Positions 7,963 through 16,465 of a stretch of DNA of 64,000 nt are shown one piece after another. Origin of the DNA: Bacteroidota bacterium (GTDB taxonomy: Bacteria; Bacteroidota; Bacteroidia; Chitinophagales; Chitinophagaceae); NCBI GenBank assembly GCA_030706735.1, contig JAUZNZ010000018.1, positions 1 through 64,000 of the forward strand. The letters are read 5' to 3'. The position numbers and the translations under genes were made by a program. How positions within the stretch are numbered: the first letter of the stretch is position 1; every line of letters starts with the position of its first letter. The notes under the pieces were generated by a model. The model searched no databases. It worked only from the letters and a program-made list of their open reading frames with translations, and was not told the origin of the DNA.

Positions 7963-8783
7963 CGATAACGACGATCCAGGCCGATCTCGCCTGGGAGGAC
8001 AAGGACGCCAATCTGCGGGCCTTCGAAGAGAAGATCATGGCTATCCGGGAAACCACCGAGCTGGTTGTGCTGCCTGAAATGTTCAGCACCGGATTCAGTA
8101 TGCGACCCAGGGAGCTGGCTGAAAAAATGGACGGCCCGACCGTCGGCTGGATGAAGAGGGTGGCGGCGCGGAAGAAAGTGATCCTGACCGGCAGCCTGAT
8201 CATCGAAGAGGGTGGCGACTATTACAACCGGCTGATCTGGATGTTGCCGAATGGAGAGTACGGCACGTACGACAAGCGACATCGGTTCGCTTATGCAGGG
8301 GAGCATGAAGAATATACGGCGGGCCATAAACGGCTGATCGCTTCGGTTAAGGGATGGAGGGTGCTTCTCCTGGTTTGCTATGACCTGCGCTTTCCGGTCT
8401 GGTCGCGGCAGCAGATCGACCGCGAAGAAGGGGGAGGCAATGGAGGCGGGGGATCCGCGGGGGCTGCGGGATTGGAATATGACCTGTTATTGTATGTCGC
8501 CAACTGGCCCGACAGGCGCAGCCATGCCTGGAGGACCCTGCTCCAGGCGAGGGCGATCGAGAATCAGGCCTATGTCGTGGGGGTAAATCGTGTTGGAAAT
8601 GACGGGAATAATATCTATCATAGCGGCGATTCCATGGTCGTCGACCCCCTGGGCGAAGTGGTCTGGCAGGGATCGTCCGTGGAAGGGGTAGCTACCCACC
8701 TGCTGACGAAGGAGAGGCTGGATGAAGTGCGCAGGCGCTTTCCGTTCTGGCGCGATGCGGACCGGTTTACCATCGAACCCTGA
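7950..8783 (+). CDS. Nitrilase superfamily amidohydrolase (omega-amidase-like)
   Basis: 277-aa carbon-nitrogen hydrolase with the Glu-Lys-Cys triad: Glu43 in LPEMFSTGF, Lys109 in YDKRHRF and Cys143 in VCYDLRFP. Its best resemblance is to omega-amidases (YafV/Nit2 type), which hydrolyse alpha-ketoglutaramate or alpha-ketosuccinamate. The LPEMFSTGFS and GEHEEYTAG motifs support this. An unusual glycine-rich insertion (about residues 160-174) lies on a loop after the catalytic cysteine. The gene is divergent from dnaN, and nagA follows 56 bases later. Confidence 0.92.
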   Translation: MSTLTITTIQADLAWEDKDANLRAFEEKIMAIRETTELVVLPEMFSTGFSMRPRELAEKMDGPTVGWMKRVAARKKVILTGSLIIEEGGDYYNRLIWMLPNGEYGTYDKRHRFAYAGEHEEYTAGHKRLIASVKGWRVLLLVCYDLRFPVWSRQQIDREEGGGNGGGGSAGAAGLEYDLLLYVANWPDRRSHAWRTLLQARAIENQAYVVGVNRVGNDGNNIYHSGDSMVVDPLGEVVWQGSSVEGVATHLLTKERLDEVRRRFPFWRDADRFTIEP

Positions 8784-8839
8784 ACATTATCCGGACGGCG
8801 GAGGCCGTCACACGGCGAAGACCCCCAAAAACAACCCTG

Positions 8840-9952
8840 ATGGCAACTGCATTCATTGCGCGGGAAATATTTGACGGCCATGCACTACATACCGGATCAG
8901 CGGTGCTTGTCCATGAAGGAAAGGTCGTCGGGATCGTGCCTGTCCCCGACATCCCTGCCGGATACAGGCAGCAGGCCGTGGATGGGTATATGCTGGCGCC
9001 GGCGTTCATGGACCTTCAGATCTATGGCGGCAATGGGAAACTATTCTCCACCGAACTGAGCACGGATGCGCTGGAAGCCACCTATGAATATTGTTTGCAA
9101 GGGGGCTGCACCCAATTTTTGATCACGATGGCGACTAATTCCACGGAGAAATATCTTCAGGGTATGGAAGCCATCAGAAGCTATCAGACCGGCGGAGGAA
9201 AAGGACTCCTGGGCCTGCACCTGGAAGGCCCCTATATCAGCGCCGCCAAGCGGGGCGCTCATTTGGCGAAATACGTAAGAAAGCCGTCTTCCGACGAGAT
9301 CCGACTATTGCTCTCCAAGGGGAAGGGCGTCCTTCGCATGATGACGCTTGCTCCGGAGGAATGCGACAAGGAAACGATCGACCTTCTCCTCGCAAACAAG
9401 GTCATTCTGTCGGCGGGCCATAGTCTGGCAACCTATCAGCAGGCAATCGATGGTTTCTATGGGGGCATACAGGCCGCCACGCACCTGTTCAATGCCATGT
9501 CACCGCTCCAGGGACGGGAACTCGGCATGGTCGGGGCCATTTATGACCATGCGGATGTACGGAGCAGTATCGTATGCGATGGCGTCCATGTCGACTTCGC
9601 CTCGGTGCGGATCAGCAAGAAGATCCTTGGAGAGCGGCTTTTCTTCATTACCGACGCTGTCGCGGAAGTGCCTTATGGCGAATATCCGCACGTCTTCCAT
9701 GGAGACCGCTATACCCTGCCCGATGGAACCCTGTCGGGTTCTGCGCTGACCATGCTGTTGGCGGTACGGAACGGGGTGGAGAAAGCCGGCATTCCCTTGC
9801 CGGAAGCTTTGCGGATGGCCTCTCTCTATCCCGCCACGGTGATGGGTCTCGAAAAAAAATGGGGCAGCATTCAGGCTGGCGCGCGCGCCGACTTTGTGTT
9901 GCTTGACGAACAACTGAACCTGTTACGGGTGATCGTGGATGGGGAGGAATAG
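8840..9952 (+). CDS. nagA: N-acetylglucosamine-6-phosphate deacetylase
   Basis: 370-aa amidohydrolase-fold enzyme that releases acetate from GlcNAc-6-phosphate in amino-sugar catabolism and cell-wall recycling. Metal and substrate motifs are visible: Glu129 in HLEGPYI, the AGHS motif near 192, THLFNAMSPL near 213, DGVHVD near 245, and catalytic Asp in ITDAVAE near 272. Length is slightly short of but within family range. No nagB is nearby. It follows the nitrilase gene on the same strand and converges on the S41 protease gene 15 bases away. Confidence 0.95.
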   Translation: MATAFIAREIFDGHALHTGSAVLVHEGKVVGIVPVPDIPAGYRQQAVDGYMLAPAFMDLQIYGGNGKLFSTELSTDALEATYEYCLQGGCTQFLITMATNSTEKYLQGMEAIRSYQTGGGKGLLGLHLEGPYISAAKRGAHLAKYVRKPSSDEIRLLLSKGKGVLRMMTLAPEECDKETIDLLLANKVILSAGHSLATYQQAIDGFYGGIQAATHLFNAMSPLQGRELGMVGAIYDHADVRSSIVCDGVHVDFASVRISKKILGERLFFITDAVAEVPYGEYPHVFHGDRYTLPDGTLSGSALTMLLAVRNGVEKAGIPLPEALRMASLYPATVMGLEKKWGSIQAGARADFVLLDEQLNLLRVIVDGEE

Positions 9953-9967
9953 GTTGTCCGCCATTGG

Positions 9968-11578
9968 CTATTTTCTTTGCTGTGCCTGGGATCCCGCTCC
10001 CACCGCCGGAGCTCCCGCCGCACCAGGGCCGGCCGCGCCTGGTCCCGATGGGCCTAATCCCGACGATCCCGAGGCCGTATGCATTGCCGCGCGCAATTGG
10101 ATCAGTTCCTTGACCTTCATGGCCTTGAAATCGAGGCCCTTTCCGATGGCCTCGACGGTGGGCAGGGCGGGCACATCCGGAAGAACGCCGCGGCCATTCT
10201 TCTCACGGGTCCGGTCCACGACCAGGCGGAACCTTGGCAGCCGGAAGCGAATACCGGTATTGGGCAGCGTTACGTCGGGGATCATCCACGCCGTATTCCC
10301 ATAGAAACCCCCTCCCGTCTCTTCCCCGACGATCGTCACGTTCTTTTGTCCTTTTACCGTGCCGGCGAACAAGGTCGTGGCGGAGAAGGAATTCCCTCCG
10401 GTCAGGAGATAGACCTGGCCATCATAATGATACTTGCTGCGCGGAGAATAATAGTGGCGTTCGAAATAACCGAAGTGGTATTTGCCGTCGGAGCGCTTGC
10501 TGGTGACCACGTCCATGAGCAAACGATACAGAAAGCTTTTATCGATATACTTATCATAGCGGCTATGCTTGTGGAGCGCGTACAGGGAATCGGCGAGCTT
10601 GAACTTCCTGTCGATGATATAGCGGGTGAGCAGGGTAGAAAAGCTGGCGTCGCCCCCGCCGTTCGAACGAAGGTCGATCACCAGATTGGGGATCTGTTTC
10701 TCAGACAGGGTCCGGAAGGATTGGCGGAAAAACCTCCGGAGATGGTTCCCATGTTCGAAGGTGGTCAGGGTCATGAATCCTGCATGCGAGCCGGTATCTA
10801 TCTGAAGATTGCGGGTGAGGAAGGCGTCGATCGCCTTGCGCGATCTTTTCGATTCGTGGCGGGGTATCAGCCTGTTCCTGAAGAGGCGGCGATTCGTGTC
10901 CGCGCGGGGATCATAGAGCGGGACGATCGTTTGTTTTTCCTGGCTGTCGGCGTCCAGGTATTTGACGACGAACGCGGACGTGTCCCCATAAATAGCGGGA
11001 TACCAGTTGGCAAAATTGAGCCCATTGCTCAGGTATTGATACTTGCCGGTTTGGCTGTAGCCGTCCGTGACGAAATAATTAAAGAAGGTATCGATCATTT
11101 CGGGGACCGAATGCCCGTTGATGCTCTCGACGATGGTGCCCCGCTTCAGGATCGTGTCACTGCGGTTCAGGTTGATGCTGACGACCATGGTATCGTTCCA
11201 GCATTTCATGATCAGCGGGAAGGAGGGGCGGTGCGCGGTATCCAGGTACTTGCTATAGTCTTTGGAGAAGCGGACGCTGGTATGTCCGCAATCGATGCGG
11301 GAGATCACAAAGCTAAGCACGGAGCGGAACTGCGGTTCAGTCATCGAATCGTTCAGCCGGGCATAGCCCCTGGCGAAATAGTAGTTCATGCTATCCCGGG
11401 TGCAATACCAATAAAGGCTGGGGTGCATGTCTTCGAGAATATTGCGGAAGAGGGTGTAGTCACCACGGAGCTGCTCCGGCGAGTATTTCCTATCCGGGCT
11501 GAATGCATTCTCTGTTGTCCGGCAGGATTGACAAAGTGCAAATAGGAAAAGATAAAGGAATAAATAGGATCTGTTCAT
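9968..11578 (-). CDS. S41 family C-terminal-processing-type peptidase, probable lipoprotein
   Basis: 536-aa protein from the ATG at 11578, chosen because it gives a clean signal peptide (MNRSYLFLYLFLFALCQSC); the cysteine at 19 makes lipid attachment plausible. The peptidase core carries VIDLRSNGGGD and a GGNSFSATTLFAG segment with the probable nucleophile serine, followed by VGEETGGGFYGN, as in the tail-specific protease family. Expected location is periplasm or outer membrane. The last 30 residues are an odd collagen-like run of Gly, Pro and Ala. The gene follows thiL by 22 bases. Confidence 0.88.
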   Translation of the reverse strand: MNRSYLFLYLFLFALCQSCRTTENAFSPDRKYSPEQLRGDYTLFRNILEDMHPSLYWYCTRDSMNYYFARGYARLNDSMTEPQFRSVLSFVISRIDCGHTSVRFSKDYSKYLDTAHRPSFPLIMKCWNDTMVVSINLNRSDTILKRGTIVESINGHSVPEMIDTFFNYFVTDGYSQTGKYQYLSNGLNFANWYPAIYGDTSAFVVKYLDADSQEKQTIVPLYDPRADTNRRLFRNRLIPRHESKRSRKAIDAFLTRNLQIDTGSHAGFMTLTTFEHGNHLRRFFRQSFRTLSEKQIPNLVIDLRSNGGGDASFSTLLTRYIIDRKFKLADSLYALHKHSRYDKYIDKSFLYRLLMDVVTSKRSDGKYHFGYFERHYYSPRSKYHYDGQVYLLTGGNSFSATTLFAGTVKGQKNVTIVGEETGGGFYGNTAWMIPDVTLPNTGIRFRLPRFRLVVDRTREKNGRGVLPDVPALPTVEAIGKGLDFKAMKVKELIQLRAAMHTASGSSGLGPSGPGAAGPGAAGAPAVGAGSQAQQRK

Positions 11579-11600
11579 CCGTAAGCCATTTTCAGGTTTC

Positions 11601-12644
11601 TCATCGGGCACCAAACGCATTCCATCCCTGGGCCGTGATATCAAAAGAATTGCCCCCCTTCGTAATGATCTTTTTGCCCTTTTCCGCTTCCGTCATGTGG
11701 CCGATCACGCTGACCTGTTCGTTCAACAGCAATTTATCGTAGTCTTCCTGAGCGATCGTAAACAAAAGTTCGTAGTCTTCTCCTCCGCTAAGGGCACAGG
11801 CCGTCGGGTCCAGTTCGAATTTGAACGCGGCCAGGCGGGTTGCTTCGGCAATGGGGATCTTTTCCTCATAGATCACGCAGCCCAGGTTGCTGTCATGACA
11901 AATGTGGAGGATCTCCGAGCTCAGGCCGTCGCTGATGTCCATCATCGCCGTCGGAACCACCCCCGCCTGCTCAAACGATTCGATCTGGTCTTTTCTTGCC
12001 TCGGGCTTCAAAAGACGGCCGATCACGTATTTCTCCCCTTCCAGGTCGGCCTTGACCTGGGGGCTCTCCAGGAAGATCTTCTTTTCGCGCTCCAGGATGA
12101 TAAGGCCGATATAGGATGCGCCCAGGTCTCCCGTGCAGCAGATCAGGTCCCCCTTGCGGGCGGTGCTGCGCCTGACAAACTTCCCGGGAACCACCTCCCC
12201 GATGGCCGTGACCGAAATGACGAATCCCCGCATGGAAGAGGCCGTATCGCCCCCGACCAGGTCGACGCCATACTTATCGCAGGCCGCATAGACCCCTTCG
12301 TAGAACTCGTCGAGCGCCTCGAGGCTGAACCGGTTGCTGATGCCCAGGCTGAGCGTGACCTGGGTAGGCGTGGCGTTCATCGCGTATATATCGCTGAGAT
12401 TCACGACGATGGACTTATAGCCCAGGTGCTTCAGGGGGGTGTACATCAGGTCGAAGTGAATGCCCTCCAGGAGGAGGTCCGTGCTGACCACCGTTTGTTT
12501 GCCAAAATGATCGATGACCGCTGCGTCGTCCCCGACCCCAACGATCGTCGAGGCGTTCTGCAGTTCAATATTGCGGGTCAGGTGCTCGATCAGACCGAAC
12601 TCTCCCAACGACGCTATTTCCGTCCTGTTTTCAGACATTGCCAT
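11601..12644 (-). CDS. thiL: Thiamine-monophosphate kinase
   Basis: 347-aa enzyme that converts thiamine monophosphate to thiamine diphosphate with ATP. The PurM-like fold signature is clear: VGDDAAVI with Asp39 and Asp40, STDLLLEGIHFD (54-65) and a later MDISDGLSSE motif near residue 237. The length is typical. The start may be at 12644 or two codons later (MSENRTEIA). Its 5' end overlaps the inositol monophosphatase gene by 14 bases, indicating translational coupling. No other thiamine genes and no TPP riboswitch were seen here. Confidence 0.95.
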   Translation of the reverse strand: MAMSENRTEIASLGEFGLIEHLTRNIELQNASTIVGVGDDAAVIDHFGKQTVVSTDLLLEGIHFDLMYTPLKHLGYKSIVVNLSDIYAMNATPTQVTLSLGISNRFSLEALDEFYEGVYAACDKYGVDLVGGDTASSMRGFVISVTAIGEVVPGKFVRRSTARKGDLICCTGDLGASYIGLIILEREKKIFLESPQVKADLEGEKYVIGRLLKPEARKDQIESFEQAGVVPTAMMDISDGLSSEILHICHDSNLGCVIYEEKIPIAEATRLAAFKFELDPTACALSGGEDYELLFTIAQEDYDKLLLNEQVSVIGHMTEAEKGKKIITKGGNSFDITAQGWNAFGAR

Positions 12645-13404
12645 TGACCCAATTTAATAATTCGTCATGTATCTTTCCATTGGTCGCCACAATATGCGGC
12701 TGATAGGGCGAATACGGCCTACCCGTAAAGTCCGACACGCGTCCTCCCGCCTCCGTAACGATCAAAAATCCGGCAGCGCTGTCCCAGGCCTGGAGTTTGT
12801 GTTCATAGAAGCCATCGAAACGTCCGGCGGCGACCCAGCAGAGGTCCATCGCCGCCGAGCCCAGGCGCCGGACCGGCACGCCTTTACGGATGAGGCGCGC
12901 AAAAACCTCCAGCGGGCCATTGGGTTGATCCAGATACGTGTAGGGGAAGCCGGTCACCAGGCAGGACTTGCCGACCTCTGTCTCTTCGCTTACCTGGATC
13001 TTTTTGTCGTTCAGGGTGGCGCCGTAGCCTTTTTGGGCGAAGAAGAACTCCTTGATGAAGGGATTGTAGACGGCGCCGAGGATCATTTCTCCATCTTCTT
13101 CAATGCCGATGGATACGCAGCAAAGAGGAAGGCCGTGGGCAAAGTTGACGGTTCCGTCGATGGGGTCGATGATCCATTTGATGTGGGAATCCATGGCGAT
13201 CTCCCCGGCCTCTTCGCTCAGGATATGATGGTCGGGATAATCGTTTTTTATGACCTCGAAGATCGCTGCTTCCGATGCGTGGTCGGCTTCGGTGACCAGG
13301 TTATTTATGCCTTCCTTGTTTGAGATCTTGAACTCGCCCTGAAAATATCCCTGCATGACCTCAGCGCCAGCTTCCACAGCCCGGATCAGTGTTGATTTTA
13401 GCAT
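12631..13404 (-). CDS. Inositol monophosphatase family protein
   Basis: 257-aa metal-dependent phosphatase of the IMPase/SuhB/CysQ superfamily. Motifs include TEADHASE (38-45), the ILSEE pair Glu64-Glu65, DPIDGTVNFAHG (80-91) and WDSAAG near 210, so all expected metal ligands are present. Possible substrates are inositol phosphates or 3'-phosphoadenosine-5'-phosphate. A perfect TATCTTTG element ends four bases before the ATG, predicting a leaderless transcript. It leads an apparent IMPase-thiL-S41 operon on the minus strand. Confidence 0.93.
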   Translation of the reverse strand: MLKSTLIRAVEAGAEVMQGYFQGEFKISNKEGINNLVTEADHASEAAIFEVIKNDYPDHHILSEEAGEIAMDSHIKWIIDPIDGTVNFAHGLPLCCVSIGIEEDGEMILGAVYNPFIKEFFFAQKGYGATLNDKKIQVSEETEVGKSCLVTGFPYTYLDQPNGPLEVFARLIRKGVPVRRLGSAAMDLCWVAAGRFDGFYEHKLQAWDSAAGFLIVTEAGGRVSDFTGRPYSPYQPHIVATNGKIHDELLNWVNGNV

Positions 13405-13408
13405 AGGG

Positions 13409-13416
13409 CAAAGATA
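13409..13416 (-). promoter_or_regulatory. -7 element TATCTTTG four bases before an ATG
   Basis: Perfect TAnnTTTG on the minus strand; the spacer CCCT and then the ATG at 13404 follow. If transcription starts at the usual distance the mRNA is leaderless. Confidence 0.7.
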
Positions 13417-13427
13417 AGAGAAAGGCC

Positions 13428-14417
13428 TTACTTGTTGAGGCTGCCCATCATTTCGGCCGGGTAACGGGAGCCTGAAGCGACGTCTTTCGGAGCCAGCTGG
13501 TCGATCAGAGAGAGGTCACTATCGGTCAGGCGCACATCGAGTGCGGCCACATTTTCTTCCAGGTACTGGATCCGTTTGGTGCCCGGGATGGGGAAGATAT
13601 GACCACCCCTGCTCAGAACCCAGGCGAGGGCAAGCTGGGAAGGCGTACATCCTTTTTCGGCGGCCAGTTGTTCGATCCGGGAGACCAGTTCCAGGTTCCT
13701 GGTAAAGTTTTCTCCCTGAAACCTCGGCGAGTAACGGCGATAATCATCCGGGGCCAGGTCGGCTACACTCTTGATCTGGCCGGTCAGGAAGCCTCTTCCC
13801 AGGGGACTATAGGCCACAAACGCAACGCCCAGTTCCCGGCAGGCGTCCAGGATCTCCTCTTCGGGATCCCGGCTCCAAAGCGAATATTCGGACTGAACGG
13901 CGCTGATGGGGTGTACGGCATGCGCCAGACGAAGGGTGGCGGCCGATACCTCGGACAGGCCGATGCCGCGCACTTTTCCCTGTTTGACCAGTTGGCCCAT
14001 GGCTCCGACCGTCTCTTCGATGGGCGTATTGGGATCGACGCGGTGCAGGTAGTAGAGATCGATCTGTTCGACACCGAGTCTCTTCAGGCTGGCTTCGCAG
14101 GCGGACCGTACATAATCCGGTTTGCCGCTGAACCCCCGTTTGCCCGGGTCGTTCGGATCGCGGAGGATGCCGAACTTGGTGGCGAGGGTGACCTGCCCGC
14201 GCCGTCCTTTGAGCGCCTTACCTACCAGCTCTTCATTCAGGTAAGGGCCGTACACATCGGCGGTATCCCAGAAACTGACGCCCAGCTCCAGCGCCCTGTC
14301 GAGCGTGCGCAGGGACTCTTCGTCGTTGCGGGGTCCGTAAAATTCGCTCATGCCCATACAGCCCAGGCCCAGCTCGGACGCTTCGAGGCCCTGGGAGCCC
14401 AACGCTAACTTTCGCAT
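13428..14417 (-). CDS. Aldo/keto reductase
   Basis: 329-aa NADPH-dependent reductase with a TIM-barrel fold. The catalytic tetrad is visible: Asp51 and Tyr56 in DTADVYGP, Lys81 in ATKFG and His125 in YYLHRVDP. The sequence most resembles the AKR13 / YakC-type group, which reduces aldehydes. A cofactor-binding [14 protein letters not shown] motif lies near the C-terminus. It is 23 bases upstream of the IMPase gene, but that gene has its own promoter, so it may be monocistronic. Physiological substrate unknown. Confidence 0.93.
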   Translation of the reverse strand: MRKLALGSQGLEASELGLGCMGMSEFYGPRNDEESLRTLDRALELGVSFWDTADVYGPYLNEELVGKALKGRRGQVTLATKFGILRDPNDPGKRGFSGKPDYVRSACEASLKRLGVEQIDLYYLHRVDPNTPIEETVGAMGQLVKQGKVRGIGLSEVSAATLRLAHAVHPISAVQSEYSLWSRDPEEEILDACRELGVAFVAYSPLGRGFLTGQIKSVADLAPDDYRRYSPRFQGENFTRNLELVSRIEQLAAEKGCTPSQLALAWVLSRGGHIFPIPGTKRIQYLEENVAALDVRLTDSDLSLIDQLAPKDVASGSRYPAEMMGSLNK

Positions 14418-14469
14418 AGTTTAATAGTTTAATTTGCCGCTCCGGAGGGATAACAAGTTAACGGAAATT

Positions 14470-14477
14470 TAGTTCTG
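14470..14477 (+). promoter_or_regulatory. Putative -7 element TAGTTCTG before the glycosyltransferase gene
   Basis: 7 of 8 match to TAnnTTTG, ending two bases before the ATG at 14480. A leaderless or near-leaderless start is suggested but weak. Confidence 0.35.
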
Positions 14478-14479
14478 CC

Positions 14480-15679
14480 ATGCTCCTGTCCATCATCATC
14501 GTCAACTACAATGTCAGCTACTTTCTGGAACAATGTCTTTATTCCGTGGAAAAAGCCCTTCGTTCGGCGGGATTGAGTGAAGAGCCGCAAGCGGCCGCCG
14601 AGATCCTGGTCTTCGACAATCATTCGACAGACGGCAGCCGCGACTACCTGCCGCCGAAATTCCCGCGCGTGCGATTCTTTTTCAACGGGGAGAATATCGG
14701 ATTCGGGGCGGCCAATAACCGCGCCTTAGCGGAGTCGGCCGGAGAAGTCGTTCTATTCCTGAATCCCGACACGATCCTGCCGGAAGACCTGTTCAAGGCC
14801 GCGCTATCGTTCCTGCGTGACCATCCCCGGGCCGGCGCCATGGGCTTTCGCATGGTCGATGGGGCTGGACGATATTTGAAAGAATCGAGACGAGGATATC
14901 CTTCCCCCTGGGTGGCTTTTTGCAAATTGGGCGGATTGACTGCCCTTTTTCCGCGTTCCCGTCCATTTGCCGGCTACTACCTGGGCCATCTGCCGGAGGA
15001 CCAGAGTTCGCCTGCGCCGATCCTGTCCGGCGCCTGCCTTTTCGTGACCCGGCAAGCCCTGGAACGAACGGGCGGCTTCGACGAACGGTTCTTCATGTAT
15101 GCCGAGGACATCGACCTGAGCCATCGCATCGGGCAGGCCGGGTTCGTGAACTATTATATCGCAGACCCTCCCATCCTGCACTTCAAAGGCGAAAGTACGC
15201 ATAAGGATGCGCGTTATATACGGCAGTTTTACAAAGCGATGAGCCAGTTCAGGCGCAAGCATTCGGGGAAGGGCGTCCGTCTTGCGGCCAACCGGATCAT
15301 GGATGCAGCCATCTGGGCGCGCGCGGGGATCGCGGCGGCGGGGCAGTTATTTCACCGGCGCACGGGCGCAGAGGGTCCGATGGGGCCTGCATGGGTCACG
15401 GGCGATCCGAAAACGGCGTCCTTATTGAGAACCAGGCTTTCCGGGATGGGCTGGGCGCTGGCGTCCTCGCCGGGGGAGGCGTCCCGGATCATTTACTGTG
15501 AAGGAGACGACTACTCCTTCGGGCAGATCATCGCCAGCCTGCGGGACGCGGCGAAAGCGGGGAAAGCGCGCAAGGGGCGGAACGCGGGGGATCGCATCGC
15601 GCTGATCCATGCGGCGGGCAGTTCTTCCCTTGTCGGCAGCCCGTCGAAGGCAGGGCAGGGCGAGGCCTATCGTTTATAG
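14480..15679 (+). CDS. Family 2 glycosyltransferase (rhamnosyltransferase-like)
   Basis: 399-aa cytosolic GT-A glycosyltransferase. The N-terminus MLLSIIIVNYNV is the typical first strand; DNHSTDG (46-52) and NPD (95-97) bind nucleotide-sugar and metal, and a DERFFMYAEDIDLSHR segment near residue 205 matches the acceptor/base region of dTDP-rhamnosyl-type enzymes. After about residue 265 comes a C-terminal stretch rich in Ala, Arg and Gly with no family match that I recognise. Likely role is surface polysaccharide or lipid glycan assembly. Its 3' end overlaps the next, convergent gene by six bases. Confidence 0.9.
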   Translation: MLLSIIIVNYNVSYFLEQCLYSVEKALRSAGLSEEPQAAAEILVFDNHSTDGSRDYLPPKFPRVRFFFNGENIGFGAANNRALAESAGEVVLFLNPDTILPEDLFKAALSFLRDHPRAGAMGFRMVDGAGRYLKESRRGYPSPWVAFCKLGGLTALFPRSRPFAGYYLGHLPEDQSSPAPILSGACLFVTRQALERTGGFDERFFMYAEDIDLSHRIGQAGFVNYYIADPPILHFKGESTHKDARYIRQFYKAMSQFRRKHSGKGVRLAANRIMDAAIWARAGIAAAGQLFHRRTGAEGPMGPAWVTGDPKTASLLRTRLSGMGWALASSPGEASRIIYCEGDDYSFGQIIASLRDAAKAGKARKGRNAGDRIALIHAAGSSSLVGSPSKAGQGEAYRL

Positions 15680-16396
15680 ATCGAAGGTATCCGGATAATC
15701 GAGGAATACCGGAAGGCTCCAGCGCGTGAGCAGGTAGACGGTCAGGTTGATCAGGAGCCAGGCCATGACCAAGGTAGGGACGCCGCGCATGATAAAATTG
15801 GGGAACGTTCCGCTGAGCAATAACTGCTGCATCTGGTCGTGCACGACCCAATGGTCGACCAGACCCGGGAGAATGAGGAATGCCGGGTACAGCAGCAACT
15901 TCAACTTCCATCCGGGCAGGAGCATGAATGCGCGTATGAGGGCGGGGAGGGTCATCAGGAGTACAAAGGCGAGGGCGGCGCCAAGGACGAGGAAGTGGGC
16001 GACCTGTCCCCGTGGATGCTGAAAAAAGGCCCGGAAGGCCGATGTCTCATCGGCGTCGCGCAAGCAGGCATGCCAGATACGCATGAGCGGTAGCGAGGCG
16101 AACAACAGGGAGAAGCCGATCGATCGACGCCGCATGGAATTGGCGGGATGCATGAGGAACCAGCTGGCCCAGATCGCGACGTACATGACCAGGGCCGCGA
16201 ACAGCAAACCCACGACCTGCTGATTGCCGCCGGGGGTGCAGTTGGAGCAGGGCGTCCAGGTATCGAACCCGCGCATTCCCCAGCAATGACACAGGGCGCC
16301 GGACACGATGACGTGGACCCAATCGTGGATCTCATGGAGCAAAAAAACCAATGAAAAAAAAGCCAACAGGTAGAGGGGCGCAGGTTTTAGCTTCAT
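15674..16396 (-). CDS. Hypothetical polytopic membrane protein
   Basis: 240-aa protein with about six predicted membrane segments and no family that I recognise. The start is taken as the ATG at 16396 rather than the preceding TTG at 16399, because a TACATTTA element sits exactly four bases upstream. The first segment contains LHEIHDWVH, and two cysteine-rich spots (CHCWG, CSNC) lie in the next loop. The HEIHD motif superficially resembles a metal site but is not HExxH. It is divergent from the GH3-type gene and convergent with the glycosyltransferase gene. Confidence 0.75.
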   Translation of the reverse strand: MKLKPAPLYLLAFFSLVFLLHEIHDWVHVIVSGALCHCWGMRGFDTWTPCSNCTPGGNQQVVGLLFAALVMYVAIWASWFLMHPANSMRRRSIGFSLLFASLPLMRIWHACLRDADETSAFRAFFQHPRGQVAHFLVLGAALAFVLLMTLPALIRAFMLLPGWKLKLLLYPAFLILPGLVDHWVVHDQMQQLLLSGTFPNFIMRGVPTLVMAWLLINLTVYLLTRWSLPVFLDYPDTFDL

Positions 16397-16400
16397 CAAA

Positions 16401-16408
16401 TAAATGTA
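16401..16408 (-). promoter_or_regulatory. Putative -7 element TACATTTA four bases before an ATG
   Basis: 7 of 8 match to TAnnTTTG on the minus strand; spacer TTTG, then ATG at 16396. Same spacing as the other leaderless-type starts in the window. Confidence 0.45.
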
Positions 16409-16430
16409 GGAAAAATACCTTCCAAAACCT

Positions 16431-16438
16431 TAATTTTG
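16431..16438 (+). promoter_or_regulatory. -7 promoter element TAATTTTG for the GH3-type gene
   Basis: Perfect TAnnTTTG, 27 bases before the ATG at 16466. It overlaps the alternative TTG start at 16436, which is therefore not used. Confidence 0.65.
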
Positions 16439-16465
16439 GCCGCAACCCATAACACGGTTGATCCA

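Noticed and set aside
10079-11545. 488-codon open frame opposite the S41 protease gene
   Set aside because: The minus-strand gene has a signal peptide and family motifs; this frame has neither.
16330-16380. LHEIHDWVH in the membrane protein as a zinc protease site
   Set aside because: HEIHD is not HExxH, and no third ligand region could be found.
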